64,000 bases of DNA, from assembly GCA_903873585.1 (NCBI GenBank), contig CAIQOV010000037.1:1-64000 (forward strand), in the 5' to 3' direction. This document shows positions 54,021-63,999 of this stretch, one piece after another (position 1 is the stretch's first letter; every line of letters begins with the position of its first letter). A model generated the notes under the pieces. That model saw only the letters and a list, made by a program, of their open reading frames with translations, searched no databases and was not told where the DNA came from. The DNA is from an uncultured Rhodobacterales bacterium. GTDB taxonomy: Bacteria > Pseudomonadota > Alphaproteobacteria > Rhodobacterales > Rhodobacteraceae. The translations under genes and the position numbers were made by a program.

Positions 54021-54961
54021 GCAGGTTCTCGCAGCAAGCGGGGCACTTTGAATTCGATGTTTTCTTGCGCGGTTTCCACCAATTCCACCGTCACATCATA
54101 GCGGGCGCGAAAGGCGTCGATCACTTCGTTCACCAGCTCTTCGGGGGCTGATGCGCCTGCCGTCACCCCTAAGCTGTTGATCCCTTGCAAAGCGCGCCAG
54201 TCGATCTCGGCCGCGCGTTGCACCAGTTGGGCATACCCACAACCCGCCGCGCGGCCCACTTCCACCAAGCGTTGCGAGTTGGAAGAGTTCGGCGCGCCAA
54301 TCACCAGCAAAGCATCAATCTTGCCCGCAATCGCCTTAACCGCAGATTGGCGGTTGGTTGTGGCATAGCAGATGTCTTCCTTGTGCGGCCCAAGGATCGT
54401 TGGAAAGCGGTTTTGTAGCGCTGCAACAATGCCAGCCGTATCATCAACCGACAGGGTGGTTTGGGTGATATAGGCCAGCTTGGCCGGATCGCGCACCGAC
54501 AGGCGGGCGACATCTTCGACCGTTTCCACCAGCAAAACTTCGCCTTCAGGCAGTTGGCCCATCGTGCCCACGGTTTCAGGGTGGCCCGCATGGCCGATCA
54601 TCACCATTTGCAAACCGGCCTCGGAATGGCGTGCTGCTTCGTTATGCACCTTGGTCACAAGCGGGCAGGTGGCATCCACCGCGATCATCTGGCGGGCCTG
54701 CGCCGCTGCTGGCACCGATTTGGGCACGCCGTGGGCGGAAAAGATCACGGGGCGGTCAACGGGGCAGTCTTCCAACTCTTCGACAAAGATGGCCCCTTTG
54801 GCGCGCAACCCGTCAACGACGTATTTGTTATGCACGATTTCATGCCGCACATAGACCGGCGCGCCCCATTTTTGCAGGGCCAGTTCAACAATCTTGATGG
54901 CGCGGTCAACGCCGGCGCAAAAGCCGCGCGGGGCGGCGAGGTATAGGGTCAATGGGGTCAT
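54017..54961 (-). CDS. ispH: 4-hydroxy-3-methylbut-2-enyl diphosphate reductase
   Basis: 314 aa. Last step of the MEP isoprenoid pathway, giving IPP and DMAPP. The three cluster cysteines are Cys15 (PRGFCAGV), Cys99 (DATCPLV) and Cys198 ([11 protein letters not shown]). His44, His77 and Glu129 in [11 protein letters not shown] match the substrate site. Heads the minus-strand group ispH-DUF3429-rnhA. Confidence 0.97.
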   Translation of the reverse strand: MTPLTLYLAAPRGFCAGVDRAIKIVELALQKWGAPVYVRHEIVHNKYVVDGLRAKGAIFVEELEDCPVDRPVIFSAHGVPKSVPAAAQARQMIAVDATCPLVTKVHNEAARHSEAGLQMVMIGHAGHPETVGTMGQLPEGEVLLVETVEDVARLSVRDPAKLAYITQTTLSVDDTAGIVAALQNRFPTILGPHKEDICYATTNRQSAVKAIAGKIDALLVIGAPNSSNSQRLVEVGRAAGCGYAQLVQRAAEIDWRALQGINSLGVTAGASAPEELVNEVIDAFRARYDVTVELVETAQENIEFKVPRLLREPA

Positions 54962-55040
54962 GGCGCGCTCCTTAACCTGACGTTAGCAAAGGTCGCGCTT
55001 AAAGAAAACCACAGCCTAGGGCCAATGCGGGCGGTAAAGC

Positions 55041-55076
55041 AAAAAGGCCAATGCAGGGTGCTGCACTGGCCTTTTT
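55041..55076. terminator. Terminator of the NYN-domain gene
   Basis: AAAAAGGCCA...TGCA, short loop, TGCA...TGGCCTTTTT, with A and T runs on the two sides, just beyond the stop of the minus-strand NYN gene. It also shields the ispH promoter. Confidence 0.9.
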
Positions 55077-55099
55077 ATGTCGCTTTAAGGGTTTTGGCC

Positions 55100-55675
55100 T
55101 TAGTTGGCTTCAACCGGCGTATCTAGCTGGTCCATCTGGCGCGGGTCACGCGGCGGGCGGCCGATCACGTCGCGCAATTCATCAAGCTCGATGAAATTGT
55201 CGGCCTGACGGCGCAGTTCGTCAGCAATCATCGGCGGCTGGCTGCGAATGGTCGACACAACCGAAACCCGCACACCCTGACGCTGCAAGCTTTCGACCAA
55301 GGGCCTAAAGTCGCCGTCGCCCGAGAAGATGACGACATGGTCAACACGCGGTGCAAGCTCCATCGCATCGACCGTCAGTTCGATGTCCATGTTGCCCTTT
55401 ACCTTGCGGCGACCTTGGCTGTCGGTATATTCTTTCGCGGGCTTTGTCACCATGGTGAAGCCGTTGTAATTCAGCCAATCGACCAGCGGGCGAATGGGTG
55501 AATATTCGTCATTTTCTAGAAGGGCCGTGTAGTAAAAGGCGCGCAGCAAACGGCCCCGACGCATGAATTCTTGACGCAAAAGCTTGTAATCGATGTCAAA
55601 TCCCAGCGCTTTTGCAGCCGCGTAAAGGTTTGACCCGTCGATGAAAAGCGCAAGACGTTCATCTTTGTAAAACAT
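55100..55675 (-). CDS. NYN domain protein (LabA/DUF88 type)
   Basis: 191 aa from the ATG at 55675, preceded by AAAGGGA. The NYN PIN-like nuclease fold covers most of the protein: LALFIDGSNLYAAAKALG (first acidic residue), KGNMDIELTVDAMELA and DHVVIFSGDGDFRPLVESLQ (further acidic residues), then VRVSVVS. It is probably a metal-dependent RNase acting on unknown RNA. Divergent from folK across about 130 bases. Confidence 0.88.
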   Translation of the reverse strand: MFYKDERLALFIDGSNLYAAAKALGFDIDYKLLRQEFMRRGRLLRAFYYTALLENDEYSPIRPLVDWLNYNGFTMVTKPAKEYTDSQGRRKVKGNMDIELTVDAMELAPRVDHVVIFSGDGDFRPLVESLQRQGVRVSVVSTIRSQPPMIADELRRQADNFIELDELRDVIGRPPRDPRQMDQLDTPVEAN

Positions 55676-55807
55676 CGTGTATCCCTTTAATTCACGATCC
55701 GCCATATACTTTGGCGCAACAAATACAACTGTGGTATTACACCACACCTTCGATCTAACAGTGCGACCGCGTGTGAACAAGACAACCTATCCGTAAGTGT
55801 GAATAAG

Positions 55808-56377
55808 ATGCCGAATGAACAAACTTTCGTGCTGATCGCGTTAGGTAGTAATATACCTGTGGGGGACACTACACCTGCCAGCGTGCTACAGCAAGCCCTT
55901 GCAGCCCTAGCTGATCTGGGTTTGCCCGCCGTGCAAACCAGCCGCTTTTTTCACACGCCGTGCTTTCCCGCCGGGGCAGGGCCTGACTATGTCAATGCCG
56001 CTGCCCGCCTTCAAACCAACCTGCCCCCGGCAGAGGTGCTGGCCCGCCTGCACGCAGTTGAGGCGCAGTTTGGTCGCGAACGGATCACCCGCTGGGCGGG
56101 CCGCACCTTGGATCTTGACCTGCTGGCGATGGGCGGCACGGTTCTGCCCGATGCCAAGGTTTGGCGGCATTGGGCCGATCTTGCCCCCGATCAGCAAAGC
56201 CAAATCGCCCCTGATCAACTGATTCTCCCCCACCCTCGTTTGGCGGACCGCGCCTTTGTTCTGGTGCCTTTGGCCGACATCGCCCCCGACTGGTGCCACC
56301 CGATCAGCGGCAAAACGGTGGTGCAGATGCTGCAAGCGCGCCCTCAAAGCGAAATAGACGAGGTTCGTCTGGTGTGA
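55808..56377 (+). CDS. folK: 2-amino-4-hydroxy-6-hydroxymethyldihydropteridine diphosphokinase
   Basis: 189 aa from the ATG at 55808; a GTG at 55799 is in frame. HPPK features: VLIALGSNIP at the start, TSRFFHTPCFP, DYVNAAARLQTNLPPAEVLARLHAVE, RWAGRTLDLDLLAMGG with the Mg-binding aspartates, and LPHPRLADRAFVLVPLADIAPDW. Folate pathway, cytoplasm. First of the conserved block folK-rpoZ-rsh. Confidence 0.94.
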   Translation: MPNEQTFVLIALGSNIPVGDTTPASVLQQALAALADLGLPAVQTSRFFHTPCFPAGAGPDYVNAAARLQTNLPPAEVLARLHAVEAQFGRERITRWAGRTLDLDLLAMGGTVLPDAKVWRHWADLAPDQQSQIAPDQLILPHPRLADRAFVLVPLADIAPDWCHPISGKTVVQMLQARPQSEIDEVRLV

Positions 56378-56465
56378 TCGGCGCCTATCTCCCATTTGCC
56401 GCTTGTCAAGATAATTTCACAAGACTATCTAAGCGCTTCCCGAGCCCCCACCTAATGGAGCATCC

Positions 56466-56819
56466 ATGGCCCGCGTGACGGTTGAAGACTGCGTTGACAA
56501 GGTTCCGAACCGGTTCGAACTGGTAATGCTGGCCGCACATCGTGCGCGCGAGATCCAGTCCGGCTCTGCCGTGACGGTGGACCGCGACAACGACAAGAAC
56601 CCGGTCGTCGCCCTGCGCGAGATCGCCGACGAAACCCAGATTGCCTCTGTCCTGCGGGAACGGATGATCGAAAGCTATCAAACTCAGATCGAGGTTGACG
56701 AGCCCGAAGAAGATCAAATGGCGCTTTTGATGTCGGGCGAAATGGATCGCCCGATGCAAGACGATATGTCTGAAGAAAAGCTGCTGCGCGCGCTGATGGA
56801 AGCGCAAGGCGACAACTGA
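56466..56819 (+). CDS. rpoZ: RNA polymerase omega subunit
   Basis: 117 aa, start after [34 protein letters not shown] is diagnostic. It helps assemble the polymerase and contributes to the ppGpp site; it precedes the ppGpp synthetase gene by 30 bases, a conserved pairing. Acidic C-terminal tail as usual in alphaproteobacteria. Confidence 0.97.
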   Translation: MARVTVEDCVDKVPNRFELVMLAAHRAREIQSGSAVTVDRDNDKNPVVALREIADETQIASVLRERMIESYQTQIEVDEPEEDQMALLMSGEMDRPMQDDMSEEKLLRALMEAQGDN

Positions 56820-56849
56820 CCCTTTGCGGTCGGAAATGGCAGGACGAGG

Positions 56850-58967
56850 ATGATCGACGTCGAAGACCTGATCGCCCTCGTCCGCAATTACAACCCACGC
56901 ACCAACGCTGACTTGATCCGACAGGCCTATGCCTATGGGTTAAAGATGCACGAAGGTCAGATGCGCAAGTCGGGTGAACCCTATTTCACCCACCCCGTCG
57001 CCGTCGCCGCCATTCTGACCGAGCAAATGCTGGATGACGCCACCATCGTCACAGCCCTGTTGCACGACACAATCGAAGATACCAAATCCACCTATACCGA
57101 GGTCGAGCGCCTGTTTGGCCATGAAGTCGCCGAACTGGTGGACGGTGTCACCAAGCTGACCAATCTTCAGCTATCGTCAGGTGCGGCCGAACAGGCGGAA
57201 AACTTCCGCAAGCTGTTCATGGCCATGTCGAAAGACCTGCGGGTGATCTTGGTCAAGCTGGCGGATCGTTTGCACAATATGCGCACGATCAAAAGCATGT
57301 CGCCCGAAAAGCAGGCCCGCAAAAGCCGCGAGACGATGGATATCTATGCGCCTTTGGCGGGCCGCATGGGTATGCAGTGGATGCGCGAAGAGCTGGAAGA
57401 CCTAGGCTTTCGCGTGCTGAACCCCGAAGCGCGCAATTCCATCATCCGCCGCTTTCTAACGCTGCAAAAAGAATCCGGCGATGTGGTGCATCAAATCACC
57501 GCCGACATCCGAACCGAGTTGGAACGCGGCAAGATCGAGGCCGATGTGTACGGCCGCGCCAAAAAGCCGTTTTCCATTTGGCGCAAGATGCAAGAAAAAG
57601 ATCTGGCCTTCTCGCGCCTGTCAGACATCTACGGCTTTCGCATCATCTGCCAAGATATGGGCGATTGTTACCGCATTCTGGGGCTGATCCACCAACGCTG
57701 GCGCGCTGTGCCGGGGCGGTTCAAGGATTACATCAGCCAGCCCAAAACCAACGGCTACCGGTCGATCCACACCTCGGTGTCGGGGCGCGATGGCAAACGG
57801 GTCGAAGTGCAAATCCGCACCCGTGAGATGCACGAAGTGGCCGAAGCGGGGGTTGCCGCGCATTGGGCCTACCGCGAAGGCGTGCGCGCCAAGAACCCCT
57901 TTGCCGTCGATCCGGGCAAGTGGATCGCCCAGTTGACCGAACGCCTGAACGAAGGCGACCACGACGAGTTCATGGAAAACGTCAAGCTAGAGATGTATTC
58001 CGACCAAGTGTTCTGCTTTTCGCCCAAGGGCGATGTGGTGCAACTGCCGCGCGGGGCGACGCCCTTGGATTACGCCTATGCCATCCACACCCGCATCGGC
58101 AATTCCTGCGTTTCCGCCAAGATCGACGGCATCCGCGTGCCCCTGTGGACCCGTTTGAAAAATGGCCAATCGGTCGAAATCATCACCGCCGAAGGCCAAC
58201 GCCCGCAGTCTTCTTGGATCGACATTGTCAGCACAGGCCGCGCCAAAGCCGCCATCCGCCGGTCACTGCGCGAAGAAGATCGCGGCCGCTTTGTAAAGCT
58301 TGGCCAAGAACTCGCCCGCGCCGCGTTTGACCATGTCGGGCGCAAAGCCACCGACAAAGCCCTGCGCACCGCCGCCAAGATGCTGGGGCTTGGCGATGAA
58401 ACCGAACTTCTGGCGCGGCTAGGCTCTGCCGAACTGACAGCGCGCAAAGTGCTGGAAACGCTGTATCCCGAACTGTCAGACTCGCAAAAGGATGAGGTCG
58501 ACACCCAGCGCCCTGTCATCGGTCTTGGGGCAGATCAAACCTTCAAACGCGCGCAATGCTGCCAACCCGTTCCCGGTGAGCGGATTGTCGGCATCACCTA
58601 CCCCGGCCGCGGCGTGATCGTGCATGCCATCGACTGCCGTGCATTGGAAGAGTTGGAAGAGCAACCCACCCGCTGGGTCGACCTGCACTGGCAATCCGGC
58701 CGCCACGCGCCCGCCTATTCCGTGACACTCGATGTGGCGATTTCCAACGATGCCGGTGTGCTGGGGCGCATCTGCACCGTGATCGGCGAACAAAAGGCCA
58801 ATATCTCGGACTTGAAATTCGTCGAACGCAAACCAGATTTCTATAGACTGTTGATTGATGTTGACCTGCGCGATGTCGAACATTTTCACATGGTCATGAC
58901 CGCGCTGGAAGCAGAAACCGACGTGGCGCAGGTGGCGCGGGTGCGCAATGTAACCCGCAAGCCCTAA
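56850..58967 (+). CDS. rsh: Bifunctional (p)ppGpp synthetase/hydrolase Rsh
   Basis: 705 aa. HD hydrolase domain first: YFTHPV (His48), LLHDTIED (His72-Asp73, Glu76-Asp77), so hydrolysis is intact. Synthetase domain about 235-350 with RLSDIYGFRIICQ and NGYRSIHTSV. TGS domain about 385-445 (VFCFSPKGDVVQLPRGATPL) and C-terminal ACT domain from about 630. Alphaproteobacteria normally have this single Rsh in place of separate RelA and SpoT. Start overlaps a GAGGATG site. Confidence 0.95.
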   Translation: MIDVEDLIALVRNYNPRTNADLIRQAYAYGLKMHEGQMRKSGEPYFTHPVAVAAILTEQMLDDATIVTALLHDTIEDTKSTYTEVERLFGHEVAELVDGVTKLTNLQLSSGAAEQAENFRKLFMAMSKDLRVILVKLADRLHNMRTIKSMSPEKQARKSRETMDIYAPLAGRMGMQWMREELEDLGFRVLNPEARNSIIRRFLTLQKESGDVVHQITADIRTELERGKIEADVYGRAKKPFSIWRKMQEKDLAFSRLSDIYGFRIICQDMGDCYRILGLIHQRWRAVPGRFKDYISQPKTNGYRSIHTSVSGRDGKRVEVQIRTREMHEVAEAGVAAHWAYREGVRAKNPFAVDPGKWIAQLTERLNEGDHDEFMENVKLEMYSDQVFCFSPKGDVVQLPRGATPLDYAYAIHTRIGNSCVSAKIDGIRVPLWTRLKNGQSVEIITAEGQRPQSSWIDIVSTGRAKAAIRRSLREEDRGRFVKLGQELARAAFDHVGRKATDKALRTAAKMLGLGDETELLARLGSAELTARKVLETLYPELSDSQKDEVDTQRPVIGLGADQTFKRAQCCQPVPGERIVGITYPGRGVIVHAIDCRALEELEEQPTRWVDLHWQSGRHAPAYSVTLDVAISNDAGVLGRICTVIGEQKANISDLKFVERKPDFYRLLIDVDLRDVEHFHMVMTALEAETDVAQVARVRNVTRKP

Positions 58968-58989
58968 GCCAAAAGGGCAAGGGATCTTC

Positions 58990-59595
58990 GTGTTCAAACG
59001 CGCCAAACCGATGACATGGGGCAAATGGGCCCGCCAGCAGGTCTACCCCAAGGGCGGGATCAAGCGGGCGGCGGCTTACTTATGGCACAGGCTGCGCCGC
59101 CTGCCTGATCCACCCCACCGCATCGCGCGCGGGGTGTTTGTGGGCACGTTTGTGAACTTTCCGCCGATCTTCGGCATCCAGATGCCCGCAGCCGTGCTGC
59201 TCGCTTGGGCGCTGCGCGGCAATGTGTTGGCGGCGGTCTTGGGAACTCTGCTCTCTAACCCCATCACAACCCCGCTCATCGCGCTTGTGTCGCTGAACCT
59301 TGGTCATTGGATTTTAGGCACACCCGAAACCATCAGCCTGAACGCCGTCTTCGCGGCCTTTGCGGGGGCAGGCCAAGACCTGTGGCACAACATGGGTGCT
59401 GCCTTCACCCAAGAAACCGCCCATTGGGATGGCCTGATCTTGTTCTGGCACCAAATCTATTTCCCGTATCTGATCGGCTCGATCCTGCCCGGCTTGGCCA
59501 CCTCTGCCCTGTTCGCTTGGGCCACGGTGCCCCTTGTCACAGCCGCCCAAGCCCTGCGCCGCAAACGCATCCTTGCGCGTAAATCCGCCCCCTGA
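58990..59595 (+). CDS. DUF2062 membrane protein
   Basis: 201 aa, GTG start at 58990 after AAGGG. DUF2062 pattern: a basic N-terminus, PHRIARGVFVGTFVNFPPIFGIQM, then AWALRGNVLAAVLGTLLSNPITTPLI, and two more helices near the C-terminus. Inner membrane; function unknown. Often found between rsh and pdxJ in this group. Confidence 0.88.
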   Translation: MFKRAKPMTWGKWARQQVYPKGGIKRAAAYLWHRLRRLPDPPHRIARGVFVGTFVNFPPIFGIQMPAAVLLAWALRGNVLAAVLGTLLSNPITTPLIALVSLNLGHWILGTPETISLNAVFAAFAGAGQDLWHNMGAAFTQETAHWDGLILFWHQIYFPYLIGSILPGLATSALFAWATVPLVTAAQALRRKRILARKSAP

Positions 59596-59597
59596 TC

Positions 59598-59655
59598 CCT
59601 TTCATACATGCCCAAATATCCCCCGGGGGTCTGGGGGTGGGAAACCCCCAGCGGG
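59598..59655. repeat. Intergenic palindromic repeat, copy 2
   Basis: CCTTTCAT, CAAATATCCC, GGGGGTC in the same order as at 2809-2860, then a hairpin CTGGGGGT (59631-59638) / ACCCCCAG (59644-59651). It starts three bases after the DUF2062 stop, as copy 1 starts eight bases after a stop. The hairpin arms differ from copy 1 but compensate each other. Confidence 0.6.
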
Positions 59656-59728
59656 TGCTACGCTATACCACTCTTTCCAGAACCCGTGATCCCGTCTAAG
59701 AAGTGACCAATGAATTGGGGTGAGAGCC

Positions 59729-60484
59729 ATGAAATACCTTGGAAAGTTGCGCCTTGGCGTGAACATCGACCACGTGGCCACCGTGCGCAACGCGCGCGGA
59801 TCGGCTTGGCCCGACCCCTTGCGCGCCGCGCTCTTGGCCGAAATGGCCGGAGCGGACGGCATCACCGCTCACCTGCGCGAAGACCGCCGCCATATTCGTG
59901 ACAGCGACATCGCTGCGCTGAAAGCAGGCCTTGGCATCCCGCTGAACTTCGAATGCGCCGCGACCGATGAGATGCAGGCGATCGCACTTGCCACCCGCCC
60001 CCACGCCGTCTGCCTTGTGCCCGAAAAACGTACCGAACGCACCACCGAAGGTGGCCTTGATGTGGCAGGCGATGAAAACCGTCTGGCCCATTTCATAGCC
60101 CCACTCAAAGCCGCAGGCGCGCGGGTGTCGATGTTTATTGGCCATGATCCGCGCCAGATCGAAGCCTCGGCCCGCATCGGCGCGGCGGTGGTTGAACTGC
60201 ACACAGGCCACTACTCTGACCTGCACGCCGAGGGCCGCTTGGCCGAAGCCGAAGCCGAATTGCACGCCCTGCAACAAGGCGCAGCCCTTGCCCATGCCTT
60301 GGGGCTAGAGGTCCACGCCGGCCACGGCCTAACCTATGACAACGTCGCCCCCATCGCCGCGATCCCCGAAGTGATGGAGCTTAACATCGGCCACTTCCTG
60401 ATCGGCGAGGCGATCTTTCTGGGTCTGGAAGACGCCTTGGCCGAAATGCGCCACCGCATGGATTTGGCGCGCAGCCACCCCTGA
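59729..60484 (+). CDS. pdxJ: Pyridoxine 5'-phosphate synthase
   Basis: 251 aa from the ATG at 59729, with GGGGTGAG upstream; a GTG three codons earlier is possible. TIM-barrel enzyme condensing amino-acetone phosphate and deoxyxylulose phosphate. [49 protein letters not shown] and [10 protein letters not shown] are hallmark blocks. Followed by paired palindromic repeats before acpS. Confidence 0.96.
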   Translation: MKYLGKLRLGVNIDHVATVRNARGSAWPDPLRAALLAEMAGADGITAHLREDRRHIRDSDIAALKAGLGIPLNFECAATDEMQAIALATRPHAVCLVPEKRTERTTEGGLDVAGDENRLAHFIAPLKAAGARVSMFIGHDPRQIEASARIGAAVVELHTGHYSDLHAEGRLAEAEAELHALQQGAALAHALGLEVHAGHGLTYDNVAPIAAIPEVMELNIGHFLIGEAIFLGLEDALAEMRHRMDLARSHP

Positions 60485-60499
60485 TCTTCAGCGCAATTC

Positions 60500-60518
60500 G
60501 ATTTTTCGCAGAAAAATC
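60500..60518 (+). repeat. Palindromic repeat GATTTTTC-GCA-GAAAAATC
   Basis: GATTTTTCGCAGAAAAATC, an 8-bp perfect stem with a three-base loop, 16 bases after the pdxJ stop. The reverse complement of this sequence occurs at 60548-60566. Confidence 0.8.
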
Positions 60519-60547
60519 GTGGCCTTCCGCGCACCGCCGCGCCACCC

Positions 60548-60566
60548 GATTTTTCTGCGAAAAATC
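60548..60566 (-). repeat. Palindromic repeat, inverted second copy
   Basis: GATTTTTCTGCGAAAAATC, the exact reverse complement of the element at 60500-60518. The two copies therefore form a head-to-head pair, like REP doublets. They could fold as separate hairpins or as one long stem. Confidence 0.8.
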
Positions 60567-60646
60567 ACAGCCCCGCCGCCGCGCTCGACACCTTCGTGCC
60601 CAGCTTGTATCACATATCTCACGGCGACAGGCACAGGCGGCTAGTT

Positions 60647-61108
60647 ATGATCCTCGGCATCGGAAGCGACCTTGCCAATATTGATCGCATCGCAGGCACC
60701 ATCGCCCGCTTCGGCCCTCGCTTTCTCACGCGCGTTTTCACGCCCCAAGAACAGGCCAAGGCCGAAAGCCGCCCCTATACCATCCCCGCCACCTACGCCA
60801 AACGCTGGGCCGCGAAAGAGGCGTGTTCCAAGGCTTTGGGCACCGGCCTGCGCATGGGCATTGCGTGGCGCGACATGGCTGTAACCAACCTGCCCACCGG
60901 CCAACCCGTCATGCATCTGACCGGTTGGGCCGCCGAGCGTCTGGCGCAGATGACCCCCCCGGGCCACCGCGCCGTGGTCCATGTGACCCTGACCGACGAT
61001 CACCCTTGGGCCCAAGCCTTTGTCGTGATCGAGGCTTTGCCCCTTTCCAACCCCTTTACCCCGCCACTTCCCACCGATGTGACCCAATCAATCCCGCCTT
61101 CTTCTTGA
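60647..61108 (+). CDS. acpS: Holo-[acyl-carrier-protein] synthase
   Basis: 153 aa from the ATG at 60647 ([15 protein letters not shown]); a longer frame from 60596 is not conserved. It attaches phosphopantetheine to acyl carrier protein. Metal site: Asp8 in GSD and Glu in [12 protein letters not shown]. About 15 extra residues at the C-terminus ([12 protein letters not shown]) exceed the core family length. Confidence 0.95.
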   Translation: MILGIGSDLANIDRIAGTIARFGPRFLTRVFTPQEQAKAESRPYTIPATYAKRWAAKEACSKALGTGLRMGIAWRDMAVTNLPTGQPVMHLTGWAAERLAQMTPPGHRAVVHVTLTDDHPWAQAFVVIEALPLSNPFTPPLPTDVTQSIPPSS

Positions 61109-61163
61109 CTCTTAGGGTTCGCCCGCGCATCTAGCGGCAAACCTTTTTAGGAAAGCGCATCCC

Positions 61164-61964
61164 ATGGCCAAGAAGCAGCAGGCAGACGGCGGTATCGTCG
61201 AAACCATCAAGACCGTTGTCTACGCCCTGCTGATTGCGGGCCTGTTTCGCACATTGCTGTTCCAGCCCTTCTGGATTCCGTCTGAATCCATGAAAGACAC
61301 GCTGTTGATTGGCGACTTTTTGTTCGTCAACAAGATGGCCTACGGCTATTCGCGCTACTCCTGTCCCTTCGCCGCCTGCCCGATCTCTGGCCGCATCAAG
61401 CTGCCGTTGCTCTCCGGTGATCCGCAGCGCGGCGATGTCGTGGTGTTTCGCCACCCCGTCAACGGCGAGGATTACATCAAACGCCTGATCGGCCTGCCGG
61501 GTGACAAGATTCAAGTCAAAAGCGGTATGCTTTATATCAACGACACCCAAGCCCCCCAAGTCGACGCGGGCGTTTTCACCGAGATTTACGAGGCCCAAGG
61601 GTCGATGGGCAATTCCCCGCGCTGTTCCAACGCGCCGGTGGGCAATGGCGGCACCTGTGAAAAGATCCGCGCCGTCGAAACCCTGCCCAATGGTGTGAAG
61701 CATGATGTCTTGAACATCGACACCAATGGCTATGCCGACAACACCGATGTCTTCACCGTGCCCGAAGGCAATTACTTCTTCATGGGCGACAACCGCGACA
61801 ATTCGATGGACAGCCGCTTTGCCCAGAACGTTGGCGGTGTCGGCATGGTGCCCGTCGAATATCTGGTCGGTCGGGCGGATCGGATCATGTTCTCGTCCGC
61901 CGGATCGTCGCTGTTCCAGTTCTGGACATGGCGCGCGGATCGCTTCTTTAAGGCGGTTGAGTGA
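61164..61964 (+). CDS. lepB: Signal peptidase I
   Basis: 266 aa. An N-terminal membrane anchor (about 12-33), catalytic Ser42 in [13 protein letters not shown], catalytic Lys106 in [15 protein letters not shown], and the [11 protein letters not shown] box. Cleaves Sec and Tat signal peptides on the periplasmic side. Its stop overlaps the rnc start as GTGA. Confidence 0.96.
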   Translation: MAKKQQADGGIVETIKTVVYALLIAGLFRTLLFQPFWIPSESMKDTLLIGDFLFVNKMAYGYSRYSCPFAACPISGRIKLPLLSGDPQRGDVVVFRHPVNGEDYIKRLIGLPGDKIQVKSGMLYINDTQAPQVDAGVFTEIYEAQGSMGNSPRCSNAPVGNGGTCEKIRAVETLPNGVKHDVLNIDTNGYADNTDVFTVPEGNYFFMGDNRDNSMDSRFAQNVGGVGMVPVEYLVGRADRIMFSSAGSSLFQFWTWRADRFFKAVE

Positions 61965-62650
61965 AGCTTTCCACCGACATTCAGGCCTTTACGGCCGCCA
62001 TCGGCTACGCCTTTCGCGCGCCTGAACTTTTGGTGCAGGCGTTAACCCATGCGTCGATGTCGTCTCCCACGCGGGCCGACAATCAGCGGCTGGAGTTTCT
62101 GGGTGACCGCGTCTTGGGCCTTGTGATGGCCGAGGCGCTTTTGTCTGCCGATACCGTAGCCGCCGAAGGCCAACTTGCGCCGCGCTTTAACGCCCTTGTG
62201 CGCAAGGAAACCTGCGCCGATGTCGCCCGCGCTTATGGTTTGGGCGAGGTGCTGAAACTGGGCCGGTCCGAGATGATTTCCGGCGGTCGGCGCAAAGAGG
62301 CGCTGTTGGGCGATGCGCTAGAAGCGGTGATTGCCGCCGTTTATCTTGACGGTGGCTTTGATGCCGCGCGCGATCTGATCTTGCGCCTATGGGGCGCGCG
62401 CATAAGTGCCGTCGATGCCGATGCGCGTGATGCCAAGACCAGCTTGCAAGAATGGGCCCAAGGGCGCGGCATGGCCCCGCCCGCCTATATCGAAGACGCC
62501 CGCGAAGGGCCCGACCACCAGCCAATCTTCACCGTCCGCGTGACGCTGGACAATGGCGCAACCGAAACCGCCCGCGCCGGATCAAAGCGGCAGGCCGAAC
62601 AAATGGCAGCGCGCACGCTTTTGGCGCGGATCACAAAGGGACAGGCATGA
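61961..62650 (+). CDS. rnc: Ribonuclease III
   Basis: 229 aa, GTG start in a four-base overlap with lepB. RNase III signature [15 protein letters not shown] with Glu45 and Asp49, the second acidic motif in [20 protein letters not shown], and a C-terminal double-stranded-RNA-binding domain (about 155-225, [11 protein letters not shown]). Processes rRNA precursors and structured mRNAs. Overlaps era by four bases. Confidence 0.96.
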   Translation: MKLSTDIQAFTAAIGYAFRAPELLVQALTHASMSSPTRADNQRLEFLGDRVLGLVMAEALLSADTVAAEGQLAPRFNALVRKETCADVARAYGLGEVLKLGRSEMISGGRRKEALLGDALEAVIAAVYLDGGFDAARDLILRLWGARISAVDADARDAKTSLQEWAQGRGMAPPAYIEDAREGPDHQPIFTVRVTLDNGATETARAGSKRQAEQMAARTLLARITKGQA

Positions 62651-63594
62651 CGCAGGATGCAACCACGGGCACTGAAGGCCCGCACCGCGCGGGCTTTGTC
62701 GCCCTGATCGGCGAGCCGAATGCCGGCAAGTCGACCCTGATCAACAAGATGGTCGGGGCCAAGGTGTCTATCGTCACCCACAAGGTGCAAACCACCCGCA
62801 CCCGTATTCGCGGCATCGCGATGCACGGTGCCTCGCAGATCGTGTTCGTTGACACGCCCGGCATCTTCCGCCCGCGCCGCCGCCTTGACCGCTCCATGGT
62901 CGCCGCCGCTTGGGGGGGCGCTGCCGATGCCGATGTTATCGTGCTGCTGATCGAAGCCAACCGCGGCCTGACCGAAGGGGCCAAGGCCATCATCGCGGGC
63001 CTGCGCGACCGCTTTCCTTCGGGCGGGCAGGTGGCCTTGGCCATCAACAAGATCGACAAGGTCAAGGCCGAAGCCCTGCTGTCCTTGGCCGAAGAGGCGA
63101 ACATCGCCTTCCCCTTCACCAACACCTTCATGATCAGCGCCGAACGCGGCCACGGGGTGGACCGTCTGAAATCATGGCTGGCCGAGATCGTGCCCCAAGG
63201 CCATTGGTTCTACCCCGAAGACCAGTTGGCCGACCTGCCCATGCGCATGATCGCGGCTGAGATGACCCGCGAAAAGCTGACCCTGCGTTTGCACGAAGAA
63301 CTGCCCTATCAGTTGACAGTCGAAACCGAAAACTGGGAGGATCAGCCCGATGGTTCCGCCAAGATCAACCAGATCATCTATGTCGCCCGCGATGGCCACA
63401 AAGGCATCGTTCTGGGCAACAAGGGTGAGACGATCAAGTCGATCGGCACCGCCGCGCGCGCCGAAATCTCGGCCTTTCTGGAACGCACAGTGCATTTGTT
63501 TCTTGAGGTTAAGGTGCGCCCGAACTGGCTGGAAGAACCAGAGCGTTACTCTGAAATGGGGCTTGATTTCAAAGACGGCAACCTGCCGAAATAG
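62647..63594 (+). CDS. era: GTPase Era
   Basis: 315 aa from the ATGA overlap at 62647; the longer frame lies inside rnc. G1 GEPNAGKST at 22-30, G3 DTPG, G4 NKID, and a C-terminal KH domain with [13 protein letters not shown]. Era binds the 3' end of 16S rRNA in 30S maturation, which fits its pairing with RNase III. Confidence 0.96.
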   Translation: MTQDATTGTEGPHRAGFVALIGEPNAGKSTLINKMVGAKVSIVTHKVQTTRTRIRGIAMHGASQIVFVDTPGIFRPRRRLDRSMVAAAWGGAADADVIVLLIEANRGLTEGAKAIIAGLRDRFPSGGQVALAINKIDKVKAEALLSLAEEANIAFPFTNTFMISAERGHGVDRLKSWLAEIVPQGHWFYPEDQLADLPMRMIAAEMTREKLTLRLHEELPYQLTVETENWEDQPDGSAKINQIIYVARDGHKGIVLGNKGETIKSIGTAARAEISAFLERTVHLFLEVKVRPNWLEEPERYSEMGLDFKDGNLPK

Positions 63595-63602
63595 AGGCTG
63601 AT

Positions 63603-63938
63603 ATGTCCGCACGCCTTGCCAGTGGCCTTTGGGTATCCGCCTATCTGACCCGCCTGCGCTTGGCCGAGATTGCGGCTTATGTCACCCAAAAGGGTGACCC
63701 CACGGCGGGGGCAGTTGTGGTGAAAGTCGCCACCCTAGACGGCCAAGCCCGCGCCTTTCAGCGCAGCTTTGATATGGCGGCGAATGCGCGCATCTGGGTT
63801 CCTCTGACCGAAGGGGCAGAGGTTGATGTTGACGCGCTTTTGGCGCGGCAAAAGGCCCGCGACCGTGACCTGTGGGTGATTGAATTGGAAGATCGCCAAG
63901 GTCGCACGCTATTGGATCAAGACGGGCTTTCAAGCTGA
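63603..63938 (+). CDS. DUF1491 family protein
   Basis: 111 aa, eight bases after era. RLASGLWVSAYLTRLRLAEI, a GAVVVKVATLDGQARAF strand pair and the RDLWVIELEDRQGR ending match DUF1491, an alphaproteobacterial family often located after era. Function unknown. Cytoplasmic. Confidence 0.88.
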   Translation: MSARLASGLWVSAYLTRLRLAEIAAYVTQKGDPTAGAVVVKVATLDGQARAFQRSFDMAANARIWVPLTEGAEVDVDALLARQKARDRDLWVIELEDRQGRTLLDQDGLSS

Positions 63939-63951
63939 CCACAGGCGCAGA

Positions 63952-63999
63952 TCAGGACAGCGCACCCCGCAGCAGCGCATACAGGCAATAGATCGCAGG
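63952..63999 (-). CDS. Possible C-terminal end of a minus-strand gene
   Basis: The last 49 bases are open on the minus strand and end in a TGA; the readable residues are PAIYCLYALLRGALS. The hydrophobic character would suit a membrane protein, but there is too little to identify it. Confidence 0.3.
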   Translation of the reverse strand, partial: PAIYCLYALLRGALS

